64,000 bases of DNA from Anaerovirgula multivorans. Its GTDB lineage: Bacteria; Bacillota; Clostridia; Peptostreptococcales; Natronincolaceae. How positions within the stretch are numbered: the stretch's first letter is position 1; each line of letters opens with the position of its first letter. Positions 15,314 to 22,874 of this stretch are shown one piece after another. Under the pieces are notes generated by a model. The model made no database searches. It was not told the origin of the DNA and was given only the letters and a program-made list of their open reading frames with translations. The stretch is from contig NZ_FZOJ01000006.1 in assembly GCF_900188145.1 (NCBI RefSeq), positions 124,001 to 188,000 on the forward strand, written 5' to 3'. A program made the position numbers and the translations under genes.

Positions 15314-15586
15314 TTAATTTACTGGTATAACTTTAATTTCTGCTTCATAAAGCTTACCTAAACCCTCCATAGTGTTTTTAAATATCGTAGGATTTTTTCC
15401 ATAATTGGCTATATATATTTCATTCAAGTCTTCATCAAGACCTAAATAATAGGGTTTAATCTCTTTATGTTTCTCTCCTAATTCATTCTGTATCTCATTA
15501 AGTAAAGCAGTATCTAATTTTAAACGAAGATATGCAGCGCTATAGGCTGCATAAATATTTCCTTTATATGCATATATTATTTTCAT
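15314..15586 (-). CDS. Short DUF3189-like paralogue
   Basis: This 90-residue protein starts MKIIYAYKGNIYAAYSAAYL, parallel to the start of the next gene but without its GGxHSS loop, and stops before the second conserved block. It looks like a shortened, diverged tandem copy that may pair with the full-length DUF3189 protein. The ATG at 15586 is taken over a GTG at 15595 because AGGTGAT lies just upstream. The genes on both sides are within 30 bases, so all belong to one transcript. Confidence 0.65.
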   Translation of the reverse strand: MKIIYAYKGNIYAAYSAAYLRLKLDTALLNEIQNELGEKHKEIKPYYLGLDEDLNEIYIANYGKNPTIFKNTMEGLGKLYEAEIKVIPVN

Positions 15587-15595
15587 ATAAATCAC

Positions 15596-15790
15596 CTAAT
15601 GTTTAACAATAATGTAAGTGCCTCTCTCTAGGTCATGGACCATCCCTCGGGTTGTTTTAGCAACTAATAATGCCAATCTCTCTAACTGTTCTTCATTGCT
15701 AGCATAAAAGGTTGGAGCAGTTCCACTGCTTACCATTTCTTTATTCATAGTAACTATGGCTATAATACACTCTTTAATACCAATTTCCAT
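15596..15790 (-). CDS. Small partner protein of the YIEGIA membrane protein
   Basis: This 64-residue protein (MEIGIKECIIAIVTMNKEMV at the start, then ASNEEQLERLALLVAKTTRG and a DLERGTYIIVKH end) matches the small protein regularly encoded next to YIEGIA proteins in clostridia and named capping complex subunit for YIEGIA. It is soluble, with two strands and one helix. GGGAGGTAAGATTT precedes the ATG. The gene lies 154 bases after the YIEGIA gene, separated by a 118-bp dispersed repeat, which may have been inserted between two genes that normally touch. Confidence 0.7.
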   Translation of the reverse strand: MEIGIKECIIAIVTMNKEMVSSGTAPTFYASNEEQLERLALLVAKTTRGMVHDLERGTYIIVKH

Positions 15791-15848
15791 AAATCTTACC
15801 TCCCCATTATATCCTAGTGTAATCCTTACATCTATTTATTTTTCATTT

Positions 15849-15966
15849 GCACTCTGTGAAAGTGACTGACTCAAAAGTTATAAATCAAACTTGCACTCTG
15901 TATAAGTGATCAACACGAAAGTTACAAACCAAACTTTCGGTTGTCTACTTATGGTCATCTACTTTT
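15849..15966. repeat. 118-bp dispersed repeat, copy A
   Basis: This segment matches 56913-57030 in 116 of 118 positions in the same orientation. It contains two diverged tandem units (TTGCACTCTGTnnAAGTGA... and again 47 bases later), then TCGGTTGTCTACTTATGG and GTCATCTAC. On the minus strand it begins inside the YIEGIA gene and supplies its final VDDHK codons and stop. Shorter relatives lie at 60558-60606 and 60679-60729 in the other orientation. Confidence 0.85.
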
Positions 15967-16868
15967 TTCCCCACATAGGAATCCAATGGCTTCCGCTTAG
16001 AGGATTCTAGTATTGGGGTTCTTCTCACCGCTTCAATTAGACATTCTACATTTGGTTCCATTGTTACTATCGCCATAACGACATTCCCATTCTCTGAGTT
16101 TCGTCTCGCTATAGGAGTAAAATCTGGTTCATCTATATCTTTTCTAATCCCCAGTTGAATAGCTGCGTTGTGTTGTATTGCTTGTCGCTGACCAGCATTC
16201 GCTAAAATAGCAGTAGCATTTGGATCTCGTGGAATAATCTCTACTGCAATACCCTTTTGCATAAAAACTTTTTGGGAGCCTTTTAACCCTATATTCATTA
16301 CAGCAATATTACCAATCGTTAAAATAGGCCCTTCAAAGCTAATCTTTGCTTCCTTCACATCTGCTATATCTTCTATCACTTTTGTTTCTAATAATTTATG
16401 TAGGAAAACAATGATCATAACTCCCCCAATGATACCAAGTATTGTTCTGATTGTAATAGAATACTCCAATAATTCTCCTATATACATTACAAAACCTGTT
16501 ATTGTAGCAGTTATGATTGCCATATAGTTTCTAGCTTCAAAAGTTTTTGCTATATCTTCAATATATGCTGTTCCTTTTGGAACTAATTCTGTAGGTTCAA
16601 TATTATCTAGACTTTGTCTTTCTAAGCTCCTCACATCTCTAAAATGTTGGGCTGCCATAGCTAGGAAGGTTACTGCTACATATTCTTTTTCAGCGATTGC
16701 TGGTATGACAACAGCACCTAATCCTGCAGCTATGATCCCTAAAGTAAAATGGGATAAATAAGCTTGAGGGTATGTAGGATATTGTCTATAATCTATTCGC
16801 ATCATATAGGTCCTAGCTATGACCCCCATAATGATTGATATCCCAATTGTAATAAAATGCTTATCCAA
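15945..16868 (-). CDS. YIEGIA-family membrane protein
   Basis: The family name comes from a conserved motif, here seen as GTAYIEDIAKTFEARNY (about residues 99-115). About five hydrophobic helices fill the N-terminal 165 residues; the remainder is a soluble domain rich in strands (VFMQKGIAVEIIPRDPNA). The start is TTG at 16868 after AGGTGGGTG. YIEGIA proteins occur only in endospore formers and are thought to act at the forespore membrane, but their function is not known. The last five codons come from the dispersed repeat at 15849-15966, so the original C-terminus may have been different. Confidence 0.8.
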   Translation of the reverse strand: MDKHFITIGISIIMGVIARTYMMRIDYRQYPTYPQAYLSHFTLGIIAAGLGAVVIPAIAEKEYVAVTFLAMAAQHFRDVRSLERQSLDNIEPTELVPKGTAYIEDIAKTFEARNYMAIITATITGFVMYIGELLEYSITIRTILGIIGGVMIIVFLHKLLETKVIEDIADVKEAKISFEGPILTIGNIAVMNIGLKGSQKVFMQKGIAVEIIPRDPNATAILANAGQRQAIQHNAAIQLGIRKDIDEPDFTPIARRNSENGNVVMAIVTMEPNVECLIEAVRRTPILESSKRKPLDSYVGKKVDDHK

Positions 16869-16882
16869 ATTTAAACACCCAC

Positions 16883-18052
16883 CTATTTCTTCTTTCTTCT
16901 TCCTAGCAAGTTAGCAAACTCTTGTTTAAAGTTGGATACCTTTGATTTCCATTCTTTTCCACCGCTGCTCAGGAATAAGAAAGCCAATCCTCCAATGACA
17001 ATCGCTGCAATCAAACCGATTGTACCTAAACCAGAGCCTCTATTTCCTGTTTGCACCCCCCCTGGTCCTCTTGGAGCAGCACCTTCCGGAGCAGCTTCTG
17101 CCTCCACTACACCTCCAAACAATGCAGTTGTAACTACTTCTGATAGATACCCTGCAGCTTTCTCTGCTCTTTGTCTTGTATGATCATAGGTACCCATTTC
17201 GACTAGCATAGCTCTTGGAGTTAAATCCTGATTATAATCGCCTTTTGCATAAAAAATATCCTTAACTAAGCCCGGTCTCATCTCATCAGCTACAGATTTA
17301 ACCTGCATTGCTAGCTCTTCATTGGCTTTAAAGTTTTGATTACGTCTTCCGATAACTAATCTAACTTTAGAGGCTGGTTCTCCCTCTATTTCTGTTAAAT
17401 ACTGTTCAGCTGGCACAGCATCCCTATGAACATCTATTAAAGTATTAATTCCTTGATCTCTCATTAATTGCACCGCAGTTCTTCTTGATCTTTTATAAGC
17501 TCCAGCATCATGGGGTTCGTGGGAAGTATTATCGAATTGGGCTTCAACTCCATGACCTTCAAAGCTATTTTTTAGCTGTTCAGCTACCTTCAATATTCCA
17601 CCCCCACCTTCCATGCTCTCTGCTCCATCAGTAGGTGTGTAGGATTCAGCGCTATGGGTAGCGTATATTCCAATCCGTCTATCTTCTTGATTTTCTCCCC
17701 CGTCTTCTTGTGCTAACAATAGAGTTGATAAGCCTCCTTCTGCTAAAGCTAATTGAATCTGCTGCAATGCTTGTCTATTCACTTTAGGTAGCTGTACCTC
17801 TTCAATAAATTCTGCATAGGCCATATTGTTTCTTGTATTTACTCTAACCACATGATACATTTTGTTATCACCGCTTAGATATTGATCTCCCTTTGATACT
17901 TCTCTAGCAGTTTCAAATAGAAGCTCATTATTTTCTACATCATAAACTTTATAATATGTTCCATATTCTTTATACCAGTCATCTGCATGAACTGTTGGAA
18001 TTGAAACTATAAGTAATAGAAATATTAAAAATAAGCTCATCTTATTTTTCAT
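16883..18052 (-). CDS. SpoIIP-type sporulation amidase, membrane anchored
   Basis: SpoIIP enzymes cut septal and engulfment peptidoglycan in sporulation. The protein has a signal peptide (MSLFLIFLLLIVSIPTVHA), the zinc-site block IGIYATHSAESYTPTDG (about 130), LIDVHRDA (about 216), and the C-terminal catalytic block MLVEMGTYDHTRQRAE (about 285). Unlike B. subtilis SpoIIP it ends with a glycine/proline linker, one membrane helix (GLIAAIVIGGLAFLFL) and a basic tail. The ATG at 18052 follows GAGGTG and lies inside the last codons of the upstream gene. It may be a second SpoIIP besides the usual one near gpr. Confidence 0.85.
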   Translation of the reverse strand: MKNKMSLFLIFLLLIVSIPTVHADDWYKEYGTYYKVYDVENNELLFETAREVSKGDQYLSGDNKMYHVVRVNTRNNMAYAEFIEEVQLPKVNRQALQQIQLALAEGGLSTLLLAQEDGGENQEDRRIGIYATHSAESYTPTDGAESMEGGGGILKVAEQLKNSFEGHGVEAQFDNTSHEPHDAGAYKRSRRTAVQLMRDQGINTLIDVHRDAVPAEQYLTEIEGEPASKVRLVIGRRNQNFKANEELAMQVKSVADEMRPGLVKDIFYAKGDYNQDLTPRAMLVEMGTYDHTRQRAEKAAGYLSEVVTTALFGGVVEAEAAPEGAAPRGPGGVQTGNRGSGLGTIGLIAAIVIGGLAFLFLSSGGKEWKSKVSNFKQEFANLLGRRKKK

Positions 18053-18764
18053 CTTTATCACCTCTTTTTTCTTTCCCGCCTTCTTCAGACTTTTTATCGC
18101 CTTCTCCTAAAGTACTGACAAAATGCCCTTTTTCAAAATGCAAATCCTTCTTCGCTGTACCACCCTGTAATCGCTCCCTAATCTCTCCAACGATTTCAGC
18201 TAATAATACTGCTAAAACACCTGCTATAACTGTTGTATCTACTCCCCCAGCACCACCAAATCTTGTTGGAGCGGGGAGATTGTTCATAATGTTTAGTACC
18301 ATCTGTATTAAATCACTAATAACGACCCCAATAACACCTGCAATAAATGCTCCTCTTCTGGAACGCCCTAGGACATAAGCAATAACCGCTGCTATAATAG
18401 CATAAACATAGTTTGGTTCAATATTCTGTGCTTCTGGTTCTGCTGGCAACACATATCTTTGGGTTACATAAATAGCAGCTCCTGCTACAACAGCAGCTAT
18501 AATAGCTCTCCATCTTTCTTTTCCCGTATCTGCTTTAATAAATAAATATATAGCCAAAGCAACAGGAATAATGAATCCTCCTATATTAAAGGAGATATTC
18601 TGAGTAACATTAATGTCAGGAATAAAGATTGTAGATACAACAATTGCAATAATGATGGCTATAGCAGCTTTATCACTTAACCTCAATCGATCCAGCACCC
18701 TTTCCGCTAAGCCCGCAAAAATCAGTATCGCTACAATGATTAATAAGATCATTCCTATAGGCAT
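18042..18764 (-). CDS. Membrane protein, DUF1614-like
   Basis: A 240-residue protein with about seven hydrophobic helices, including FNIGGFIIPVALAIYLF and FIAGVIGVVISDLIQM, and a charged cytoplasmic tail (EKGHFVSTLGEGDKKSEE). The glycine-rich NIGG and GVIGVVISD blocks and its place directly upstream of a SpoIIP-type gene fit the DUF1614 family of spore formers; the match is by eye. AAGGAGGAAAAAAGT precedes the ATG. Its end overlaps the amidase gene by 11 bases, so the two are translated together. It probably scaffolds or localises the amidase, which is inference. Confidence 0.65.
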   Translation of the reverse strand: MPIGMILLIIVAILIFAGLAERVLDRLRLSDKAAIAIIIAIVVSTIFIPDINVTQNISFNIGGFIIPVALAIYLFIKADTGKERWRAIIAAVVAGAAIYVTQRYVLPAEPEAQNIEPNYVYAIIAAVIAYVLGRSRRGAFIAGVIGVVISDLIQMVLNIMNNLPAPTRFGGAGGVDTTVIAGVLAVLLAEIVGEIRERLQGGTAKKDLHFEKGHFVSTLGEGDKKSEEGGKEKRGDKDEK

Positions 18765-18809
18765 ACTTTTTTCCTCCTTATAAATAAAATAGTAGTTCCT
18801 TGACCTGTG

Positions 18810-18953
18810 TTTATCCTTCGGTGTATTGCTAAAGCTCCCGCTTTCACGTTGTATAGTTGTATAAGTGAGAGATTAAGTACTACATCCTCAAAGTAAATTC
18901 GACCACAATTCAGTGGGAATAAAAACTCCCTCTAAATTAAGTCTCATTTTATA
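18810..18953. repeat. Dispersed repeat family 3, copy 1 (with 65-base insertion)
   Basis: TTTATCCTTCGGTGTA at the left and the block from AAATTCGACCACAATTCAG to GTCTCATTTTATA at the right match 27597-27682. Here about 65 extra bases, including GTTGTATAGTTGTATA, lie between the two parts. The central hairpin (AATTCAGTGGGAA/CTCCCTCTAAATT) is imperfect in this copy. Confidence 0.7.
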
Positions 18954-19102
18954 TTTCCCTTCACTAGATTAAACTATACAAAAAGCTATATTTACAACTA
19001 GCGTTGCTATTTACTTACAAATAAATATAGTATTCAATTTAAATATTTTTTTCTTTTTAGCAACGATAATAGGATTTTCTTTGTATAGCGATCTATGCTT
19101 GT

Positions 19103-19189
19103 AAATTTCAATACACTAAGGGATAAATTTCCATTGCCTTGCTATGTCTTTCAGTTATGGCAAAAATGTAGACCATGTGTGGAAAAATT
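19103..19189. repeat. Degraded hairpin-family element
   Basis: AAATTTCAATACACTAAGGG at the left and ATGTAGACCATGTGT at the right follow the pattern of the better-kept copies at 47945-48033 and 60607-60678 (AATTTTGATACACTAAAGGG ... GTAGACCTGTGTGTATC). The terminal inverted repeat is decayed, so this is likely an old copy. Confidence 0.45.
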
Positions 19190-19321
19190 AGAGTATAGAG
19201 TCGTATATTCATATAACTCAGTATTATATTTTTTATAATGAATATAGAAGGAAATCTGTCAAAGCATGTAGAATTTTGTGAAAGGCAAAAAATAGCAATA
19301 TATATTTGAAAGGAGAAAAAA

Positions 19322-21400
19322 ATGAAATCAATCAAAACTCAATTAATTATTGTCACTTTGCTTCTTGTAATAATTCCTTTTCTTATTTCTAATGGAATCA
19401 ATTACTTTTTTGTTTCAAATGAATTAGAAGCGCATATCGAGAACCAAAGTGTACTGACAGCAAACTCGGTGTCAGAGTATGTAACAGGATTTTTAGTAAA
19501 TTCTTACAGTATTACAGACATGTTGGCCAACAGTAATGATATTTACAATTTCGCACCAGAGGAACAAGAGAAATTATTAGTAGATACAATCAAGAGATAT
19601 CCTTTCTTCGATCTGCTATTTATACAAGGTACGGATGGTATGCAAACTGCTAGGTCTAGTGGCGATCTAGGGGATCGTTCTAACAGATGGTGGTTTATAA
19701 GAGCTATGGACGAAAAACAACCCTTTATAACAAAAAGCTATTATTCAGTGGCAGGAAATATAGCCGTTACTTCCGTAATTATGCCTATCTATGACGAAAC
19801 CAATAATTTAGTCGGTATCATGGGGTCTGATATCAAGCTAGATGCAATACAAAATCTCATTGATGAAAAAAATGAAGGTACAAATCAATATACATATGTT
19901 ATTGATAGTGATGGTGTTGTTATAGCCCATCCTGACCAAACACAAGTGAAAAACCTATATAACTATCTAGAATCAAACAGCACTGTATTAGTTGAAGATA
20001 GTAATGGTAACGTAGTAACAGACACACAGGGTAATCAAGAAACTGAAATACAGGAAATACAAGTGCCTGTTGAGTTAAGGGATATGATAGAAAGAGCATT
20101 GGCTGGACAATCTGGCGTAGGTGAGTATATAGATAATGAGGGAAATCTAGTAATAAGCGCCTACGCCACCATCTCTTTACCAGGTGATTCGGGTAATTGG
20201 GCAGTTATTACTACAGAACATAAAGCAGATGCTTTTCTTGCTATAAGAGATTTGCAAAAAAGAACTTTAGGCATTATGCTGGCTTTAATACTGATTGTTA
20301 TATTGGCAAGTTACTTTATATCAAACAGTCTTACAAATCCTCTAGTTAAATTAAATGAAGCTTTCTTCAAAGCTGCCAAAGGAGATTTGACTGTTAGAGC
20401 AGAAGTTAAATCTAATAACGAGATTGGTCAAGCCTCGAAGAATTTCAATACGATGATAGAAAATATAAGTGAACTTATTAAAGAAGTAAAGAATTCCTCC
20501 AAGGTAGTATTTGAATCTTCTAACAGCTTAACTGATATAACATCTCAGACAAATACTGCAACCACCGAAGTAGCCACTGCCATAGAAGAAATAGCCAAAA
20601 GTGCCGGAGAACAAGCCAAAGATGCTGAAATGAGTGCAATGAAAATCACTGAACTATCGAATAATATTGAAATGGTTATCCACTCTGTCGAGCATATAAA
20701 TAATATATCTAAAGAGACAAATAACTTAAGTACAAAAGGTTTAAACATAGTAAACGCATTGATTGCAAGTGCTAAAGATACCAGTGATTCGTCGAAAGAG
20801 ATTAATGGTGCTGTATTACGAGTAGACGAAAGTTCTGGAAAAATAGGAGTTATCACTGAAACTATTGGAGAAATAGCAGAGAAAACCAATTTACTTGCTT
20901 TAAATGCTGCTATAGAAGCAGCCAGAGCAGGAGAACATGGAAAGGGTTTTGCAGTAGTAGCTGAAGAAGTGAGAAAATTAGCAGAACAATCGGCTACAGC
21001 AGTCAGTGAGATAAAGGAATTAATTGATAACATACAAACTCAATCTAAAACTGCCGTTGAAGCTATGGATAAGTCAAAAGTTATCATGAAAGATCAAGAC
21101 GATGCTGTCATAGGAACAGAAAATATTTTTAATGAAATTACTAGTTCTATAAAGCTTATCATGGAAAAACTAAGCGAAATTGAAAAATATAACAATGATA
21201 TGGACCTTAAGAAGGATGAATTTGTTGATATGATTCATACCATTTCATCTATATCTCAACAAACATCGGCAGCTACTCAGCAGGTATCAGCTTCTACTGA
21301 AGAACAATTAGCTGCTATAGAAGAAGTAGCTAATTATTCTCTAAACTTGAATAGTCTTGCAGACAATCTTAAAAAGGCAGTTGAAAAATTCATAGTATAA
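19322..21400 (+). CDS. Methyl-accepting chemotaxis protein with dCache sensor
   Basis: A transmembrane chemoreceptor. An N-terminal helix ([19 protein letters not shown]) is followed by a ~270-residue extracellular dCache domain ([20 protein letters not shown], then IMGSDIKLD), a second membrane helix ([11 protein letters not shown], about 325), a HAMP domain ([14 protein letters not shown]) and a long signalling coiled coil. The hairpin tip is conserved: [20 protein letters not shown] followed by [34 protein letters not shown] precedes the ATG. It stands alone between terminators, as many chemoreceptor genes do. The ligand is unknown; dCache domains commonly bind amino acids or other small organic molecules. 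Confidence 0.95.
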   Translation: MKSIKTQLIIVTLLLVIIPFLISNGINYFFVSNELEAHIENQSVLTANSVSEYVTGFLVNSYSITDMLANSNDIYNFAPEEQEKLLVDTIKRYPFFDLLFIQGTDGMQTARSSGDLGDRSNRWWFIRAMDEKQPFITKSYYSVAGNIAVTSVIMPIYDETNNLVGIMGSDIKLDAIQNLIDEKNEGTNQYTYVIDSDGVVIAHPDQTQVKNLYNYLESNSTVLVEDSNGNVVTDTQGNQETEIQEIQVPVELRDMIERALAGQSGVGEYIDNEGNLVISAYATISLPGDSGNWAVITTEHKADAFLAIRDLQKRTLGIMLALILIVILASYFISNSLTNPLVKLNEAFFKAAKGDLTVRAEVKSNNEIGQASKNFNTMIENISELIKEVKNSSKVVFESSNSLTDITSQTNTATTEVATAIEEIAKSAGEQAKDAEMSAMKITELSNNIEMVIHSVEHINNISKETNNLSTKGLNIVNALIASAKDTSDSSKEINGAVLRVDESSGKIGVITETIGEIAEKTNLLALNAAIEAARAGEHGKGFAVVAEEVRKLAEQSATAVSEIKELIDNIQTQSKTAVEAMDKSKVIMKDQDDAVIGTENIFNEITSSIKLIMEKLSEIEKYNNDMDLKKDEFVDMIHTISSISQQTSAATQQVSASTEEQLAAIEEVANYSLNLNSLADNLKKAVEKFIV

Positions 21401-21410
21401 ATGCTTTATT

Positions 21411-21442
21411 AAAAAGAGTTCCCTGTTTATGGAACTCTTTTT
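21411..21442 (+). terminator. Terminator after the chemoreceptor gene
   Basis: AAAAAGAGTTCC and GGAACTCTTTTT form a 12-bp stem with an 8-base loop and the right arm ends in a T-run. Confidence 0.85.
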
Positions 21443-21517
21443 CTATGAAATAGATAATTCTAAATTTATATGCATATATCTATAGCCATCATATTTATTT
21501 TACAATAAAATTTCCTA

Positions 21518-21546
21518 TTGACATTTTAATTATTATTTAATAATAT
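21518..21546 (+). promoter_or_regulatory. Sigma-A promoter of the GntR/ABC operon
   Basis: A consensus -35 TTGACA (21518-21523) lies exactly 17 bases before TAATAT (21541-21546). The operator palindrome begins four bases downstream. Confidence 0.8.
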
Positions 21547-21549
21547 ATA

Positions 21550-21583
21550 ACTGTATTAAGTGTACTATGTGTATTAATACAGT
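21550..21583. promoter_or_regulatory. Palindromic operator for the YtrA-type regulator
   Basis: ACTGTATTAA (21550-21559) and TTAATACAGT (21574-21583) are perfect inverted arms 14 bases apart, overlapping the likely transcription start and just upstream of the ribosome site. A dimeric GntR protein bound here would block its own operon. Confidence 0.7.
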
Positions 21584-21595
21584 TAGGAGGTATTT

Positions 21596-21982
21596 ATGGT
21601 TCAATTAGATTTTAAAGATCGAAGGCCTTTATATGAGCAAGTAAAAGAAAAACTTAAGCTCTTAATCATAGAAGGTGTACTTAAGGGAGACGAAAAAATA
21701 CCCTCTGTACGAGAGCTAGCCCAATCTCTTACTATCAATCCTAACACCATACAAAAAGCTTATAAGGACTTGGAAGTAGAAGGGTTTATTTATTCAGTTC
21801 GTGGTAAAGGAAATTTTGTGGCCCCCTTAGAACATGCTATCAATCCTGTTCGACAAGAGGAGCTAATGAAGGAGCTTAAAAAAATTATCGCTGAGCTCAT
21901 GTACATGAATGTGCCTAAAAGCAAATTAATTGCTTACATTGATGACATTTATTATCAAAAGGAGGTTGAATCCCGTGATTGA
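21596..21982 (+). CDS. GntR-family repressor, YtrA subgroup
   Basis: A short transcription regulator with an N-terminal winged helix-turn-helix (PLYEQVKEKLKLLIIEGVLK, then SVRELAQSLTINPNTIQKAY, about residues 41-60) and a short C-terminal dimerising helix. At 128 residues it lacks a ligand-binding domain, which defines the YtrA subgroup. These repressors control linked ABC transporter genes and respond to cell-envelope antibiotics in B. subtilis. AGGAGGTATTT precedes the start, and the operator lies just upstream. It overlaps the ATPase gene by eight bases. Confidence 0.92.
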   Translation: MVQLDFKDRRPLYEQVKEKLKLLIIEGVLKGDEKIPSVRELAQSLTINPNTIQKAYKDLEVEGFIYSVRGKGNFVAPLEHAINPVRQEELMKELKKIIAELMYMNVPKSKLIAYIDDIYYQKEVESRD

Positions 21983-22874
21983 AGTTATTAATTTAAATAA
22001 GTCCTTCGGTAAATTTAAAGCATTAGATGATTTAAGTATTCATGTAAATAAAGCATCAGTATACGGTCTACTAGGTCCTAACGGTGCTGGAAAAACTACG
22101 TTAATTAAACATCTTGTAGGCATATACAAGCAGGATACAGGAACTGTTACAGTAGGTGGAGAACCGGTATATGAAAATCCTGCAGTGAAATCCTCCATAG
22201 TATACATACCTGATGATTTATACTTTTTTTCTCAATACAGTATTGAGGAAACAGCTAAATTTTATGCTAATCTTTACCCTGCATGGAATAAAGAAAGATA
22301 TGAAGCTTTAAAGCAAGTATTCCCTATTGATCCTAAAAGAAGAATTACTAAACTGTCTAAAGGTATGCAGAAACAGGTTAGTTTTTGGCTTGGTATTTGT
22401 CTCATGCCTGAAGTCATGATTCTAGATGAGCCTGTAGACGGTTTGGATCCAGTTATGCGAAAAAAGGTATGGAACCTCATGCTGCAAGATGTAGCAGAAC
22501 GCCAAACAACAATATTGGTTTCATCCCATAATTTACGAGAGTTAGAGGATGTATGTGACCATGTAGGTATATTGCATAATGGTAAAATTGTGGTGGAAAG
22601 AGAATTGGATAATATGAAATCAGATATTCATAAGCTTCAGTTGGCTTTTACCGGAAAAATTCCTGAAGATTTTTTAGAAGAGTTAGATATTCTGCACCGT
22701 TCCCAAAGTGGAAGTGTGTTACTTTTGATTGTAAAAGGAAATAAAGAAAAATTGCTCTCAATGTTGCAAAAGATAAATCCTGTTATATTGGATGTTCTAC
22801 CGCTGACATTGGAAGAAATTTTTATCTATGAATTAGGGGGAATGGGTTATGACATTCAAAACGTCCTTATTTAA
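21975..22874 (+). CDS. ABC transporter ATP-binding protein, YtrB-like
   Basis: The start is placed at GTG 21975 (MIEVINLNKSFGKFKAL) after AAAGGAGGTTGAATCCC. Walker A GPNGAGKTT (about 36-44), the signature LSKGMQKQ (about 131-138) and Walker B VMILDEPVDGLD (about 149-160) are intact, and the switch histidine is in VSSHNLRELE. The signature SKGMQKQ rather than SGGQ is frequent in YtrB-like ATPases. The gene begins inside the regulator gene and overlaps the permease by 26 bases, so all three are translated together. Confidence 0.92.
   Translation: MIEVINLNKSFGKFKALDDLSIHVNKASVYGLLGPNGAGKTTLIKHLVGIYKQDTGTVTVGGEPVYENPAVKSSIVYIPDDLYFFSQYSIEETAKFYANLYPAWNKERYEALKQVFPIDPKRRITKLSKGMQKQVSFWLGICLMPEVMILDEPVDGLDPVMRKKVWNLMLQDVAERQTTILVSSHNLRELEDVCDHVGILHNGKIVVERELDNMKSDIHKLQLAFTGKIPEDFLEELDILHRSQSGSVLLLIVKGNKEKLLSMLQKINPVILDVLPLTLEEIFIYELGGMGYDIQNVLI

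Larger units (their letters stand above)
18765..19321. other. 557-base gap with two repeat elements
   Basis: The gap divides the minus-strand sporulation genes from the plus-strand chemoreceptor. It holds a copy of repeat family 3 (18810-18953), a degraded copy of the hairpin family (about 19103-19189), and an inverted pair CGTTGCTA/TAGCAACG (19003-19010 and 19057-19064, approximate). Promoters for both flanking genes must lie here but no convincing one was seen. No ORF with a ribosome site was found. Confidence 0.6.

Noticed and set aside
15849..15966. The repeated TTGCACTCTGT units as a CRISPR array
   Set aside because: There are only two diverged units with no unique spacers, and the complete 118 bp is copied elsewhere as one block.
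19040..19070. Sigma-D-like site (TAAA then GCAACGATAAT) before the chemoreceptor
   Set aside because: The -10 has an extra base and too many mismatches to GCCGATAT to be called.
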